Source: Dehalococcoidia bacterium (lineage in GTDB: Bacteria; Chloroflexota; Dehalococcoidia; Dehalococcoidales; DAOWKM01). Taken from it: a stretch of 5,134 nt of DNA. A program made the translations under genes and the position numbers. Location: NCBI GenBank assembly GCA_030643695.1, contig DAOWKM010000107.1, forward strand, positions 1 to 5,134, given 5' to 3'. This document shows positions 4,467 through 5,134 of the stretch, piece after piece. Each line of letters starts with the position of its first letter. The stretch's first letter is position 1. The notes under the pieces were generated by a model. It was not told the origin of the DNA, made no database searches, and was given only the letters and a program-made list of their open reading frames with translations.

Positions 4467-5134
4467 TTGAGTAGAGTTATCGTGGTTAAGGTAGGTGGTA
4501 GTACCTTGGGCAACGAGGATACTACTATTGCCGACATAGTTGAACTCCAGAAGCAGGGCAAATCACTGGCGGTAGTCCATGGTGGTGGTAGACTGATAAC
4601 TGAGTGGCTTTCAAAACAAGGAGTTTCCACCAGGTTTGTCCGGGGTGAGCGAGTAACTGATAAGGCGGCACTTGAGGTGGTGGTTTCAGTTTTGACTGGC
4701 TTGGTCAACAAGGAGATTGTAGCTGCTATCAGTAACCTGGGGGGACAGGCGGTAGGTATTAGCGGTGTGGACGGAGCTTTTATTCAGGGAAAGATTAAGG
4801 ATGAAGAGCTGGGCTATGTTGGCACGGTAGCCAAGGTAAACATAGCTCCGTTAGAGGTACTTCTTAAGTCGGGCTATATCCCGGTAGTCGCCCCGGTAGG
4901 TCTTAATTCTGAGGGTAAATCAGCTGAGCCGCAGATGCTTAATATTAATGCTGATGTTGTGGCTGGTGAAATTGCGGTGGCGGTTAATGCCGAAAGGCTT
5001 ATCTTGTTAACCGATGTGGTTGGTATCTGTGACCAATCTGGCAGGTTGTTACCTCGGCTATCACCTGATGAGGCGGAAGCGTTAATGGCTTCGGGTGTGG
5101 CTTCGGGAGGGATGATTCCTAAGATTAAAGCCTG
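4467..5134 (+). CDS. argB: Acetylglutamate kinase ArgB (partial, 3' end off the right edge)
   Basis: ArgB phosphorylates N-acetylglutamate with ATP, the second step of arginine synthesis, in the cytoplasm. 222 codons are present; the C-terminal part of a protein usually about 260-300 residues long is missing. Amino-acid-kinase motifs in order: VKVGGSTLG (7-15) with K8 and the glycine-rich turn; VVHGGG (36-41); GERVTD (60-65) with R62 for the substrate; GLVNKE (78-83); GISGVDG (97-103); LNINAD (158-163) with N159 and D163; LLTDVVG (180-186); and GGMIPK (214-219) with K219. The start is TTG at 4467, supported by TTAAGG six bases upstream. The protein begins straight at the first beta strand, so it lacks the N-terminal helix that arginine-inhibited hexameric enzymes use for feedback; this suggests, but does not prove, an arginine-insensitive type. 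LysW-dependent kinases (LysZ) were considered, but the intact acetylglutamate-type motifs and the argJ neighbour argue for ArgB. Confidence 0.95.
   Translation, partial: MSRVIVVKVGGSTLGNEDTTIADIVELQKQGKSLAVVHGGGRLITEWLSKQGVSTRFVRGERVTDKAALEVVVSVLTGLVNKEIVAAISNLGGQAVGISGVDGAFIQGKIKDEELGYVGTVAKVNIAPLEVLLKSGYIPVVAPVGLNSEGKSAEPQMLNINADVVAGEIAVAVNAERLILLTDVVGICDQSGRLLPRLSPDEAEALMASGVASGGMIPKIKA

Noticed and set aside
4376..4711. 111-codon minus-strand open frame across the argJ-argB junction
   Set aside because: It is antisense to the argJ C-terminus and to the clear acetylglutamate kinase motifs of argB; the peptide is low-complexity Ser/Thr/Pro-rich.
4467..5134. LysW-aminoadipate/glutamate kinase (LysZ) instead of ArgB
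   Set aside because: The GERVTD and LNINAD motifs are of acetylglutamate kinase type and argJ lies directly upstream; no LysW-like gene is visible.

Overview
The window looks like chromosomal DNA from an uncultured or environmental bacterium. Three things fit a Dehalococcoidia-like member of the Chloroflexota: the style of ArgJ and ArgB (an ArgB starting directly at its first beta strand with GGSTLG), a stand-alone pyruvate-kinase C-terminal-domain protein, and C/G-rich palindromic intergenic repeats. This is an impression from protein style, not from a search, and I put it at about even odds.

Layout: six protein genes in two divergent blocks. Leftward (minus strand), in order of transcription: a stand-alone pyruvate kinase alpha/beta (PK C-terminal) domain protein (2496-3059), a fumarylacetoacetate hydrolase (FAH) family enzyme (1672-2436), a repeat-rich gap (1509-1671), a DUF3644 protein (543-1508), and a four-helix membrane protein with a coiled-coil tail that runs off the left edge (1-495). 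Rightward (plus strand): argJ (3203-4420) and the start of argB (4467 to the right edge), two steps of the acetylated arginine biosynthesis pathway. The 137-165 base gap around 3060-3200 separates the divergent blocks.

How the genes fit together: argJ and argB are consecutive arginine genes, 46 bases apart, and almost certainly one operon continuing to the right. The PK-domain and FAH genes are 59 bases apart and probably co-transcribed, ending at a strong palindromic hairpin followed by a U-rich tract. The DUF3644 gene and the membrane-protein gene are 47 bases apart in the same direction, and in the stretches I counted are much more AT-rich than the metabolic genes. They look like an accessory pair inserted beside housekeeping genes. 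The DUF3644 protein carries an RN-x3-H motif of the HEPN ribonuclease type. Together with a membrane partner this makes a two-gene defence or toxin-like module a reasonable hypothesis, but nothing in the window proves it.

The gap at 1509-1671 holds a GAAA-capped hairpin, a near-perfect 33-base palindrome and a four-run G-quadruplex motif. A two-block sequence motif is shared by the upstream regions of the DUF3644 and PK-domain genes. No tRNA, rRNA, CRISPR array, transposase or integrase is visible.
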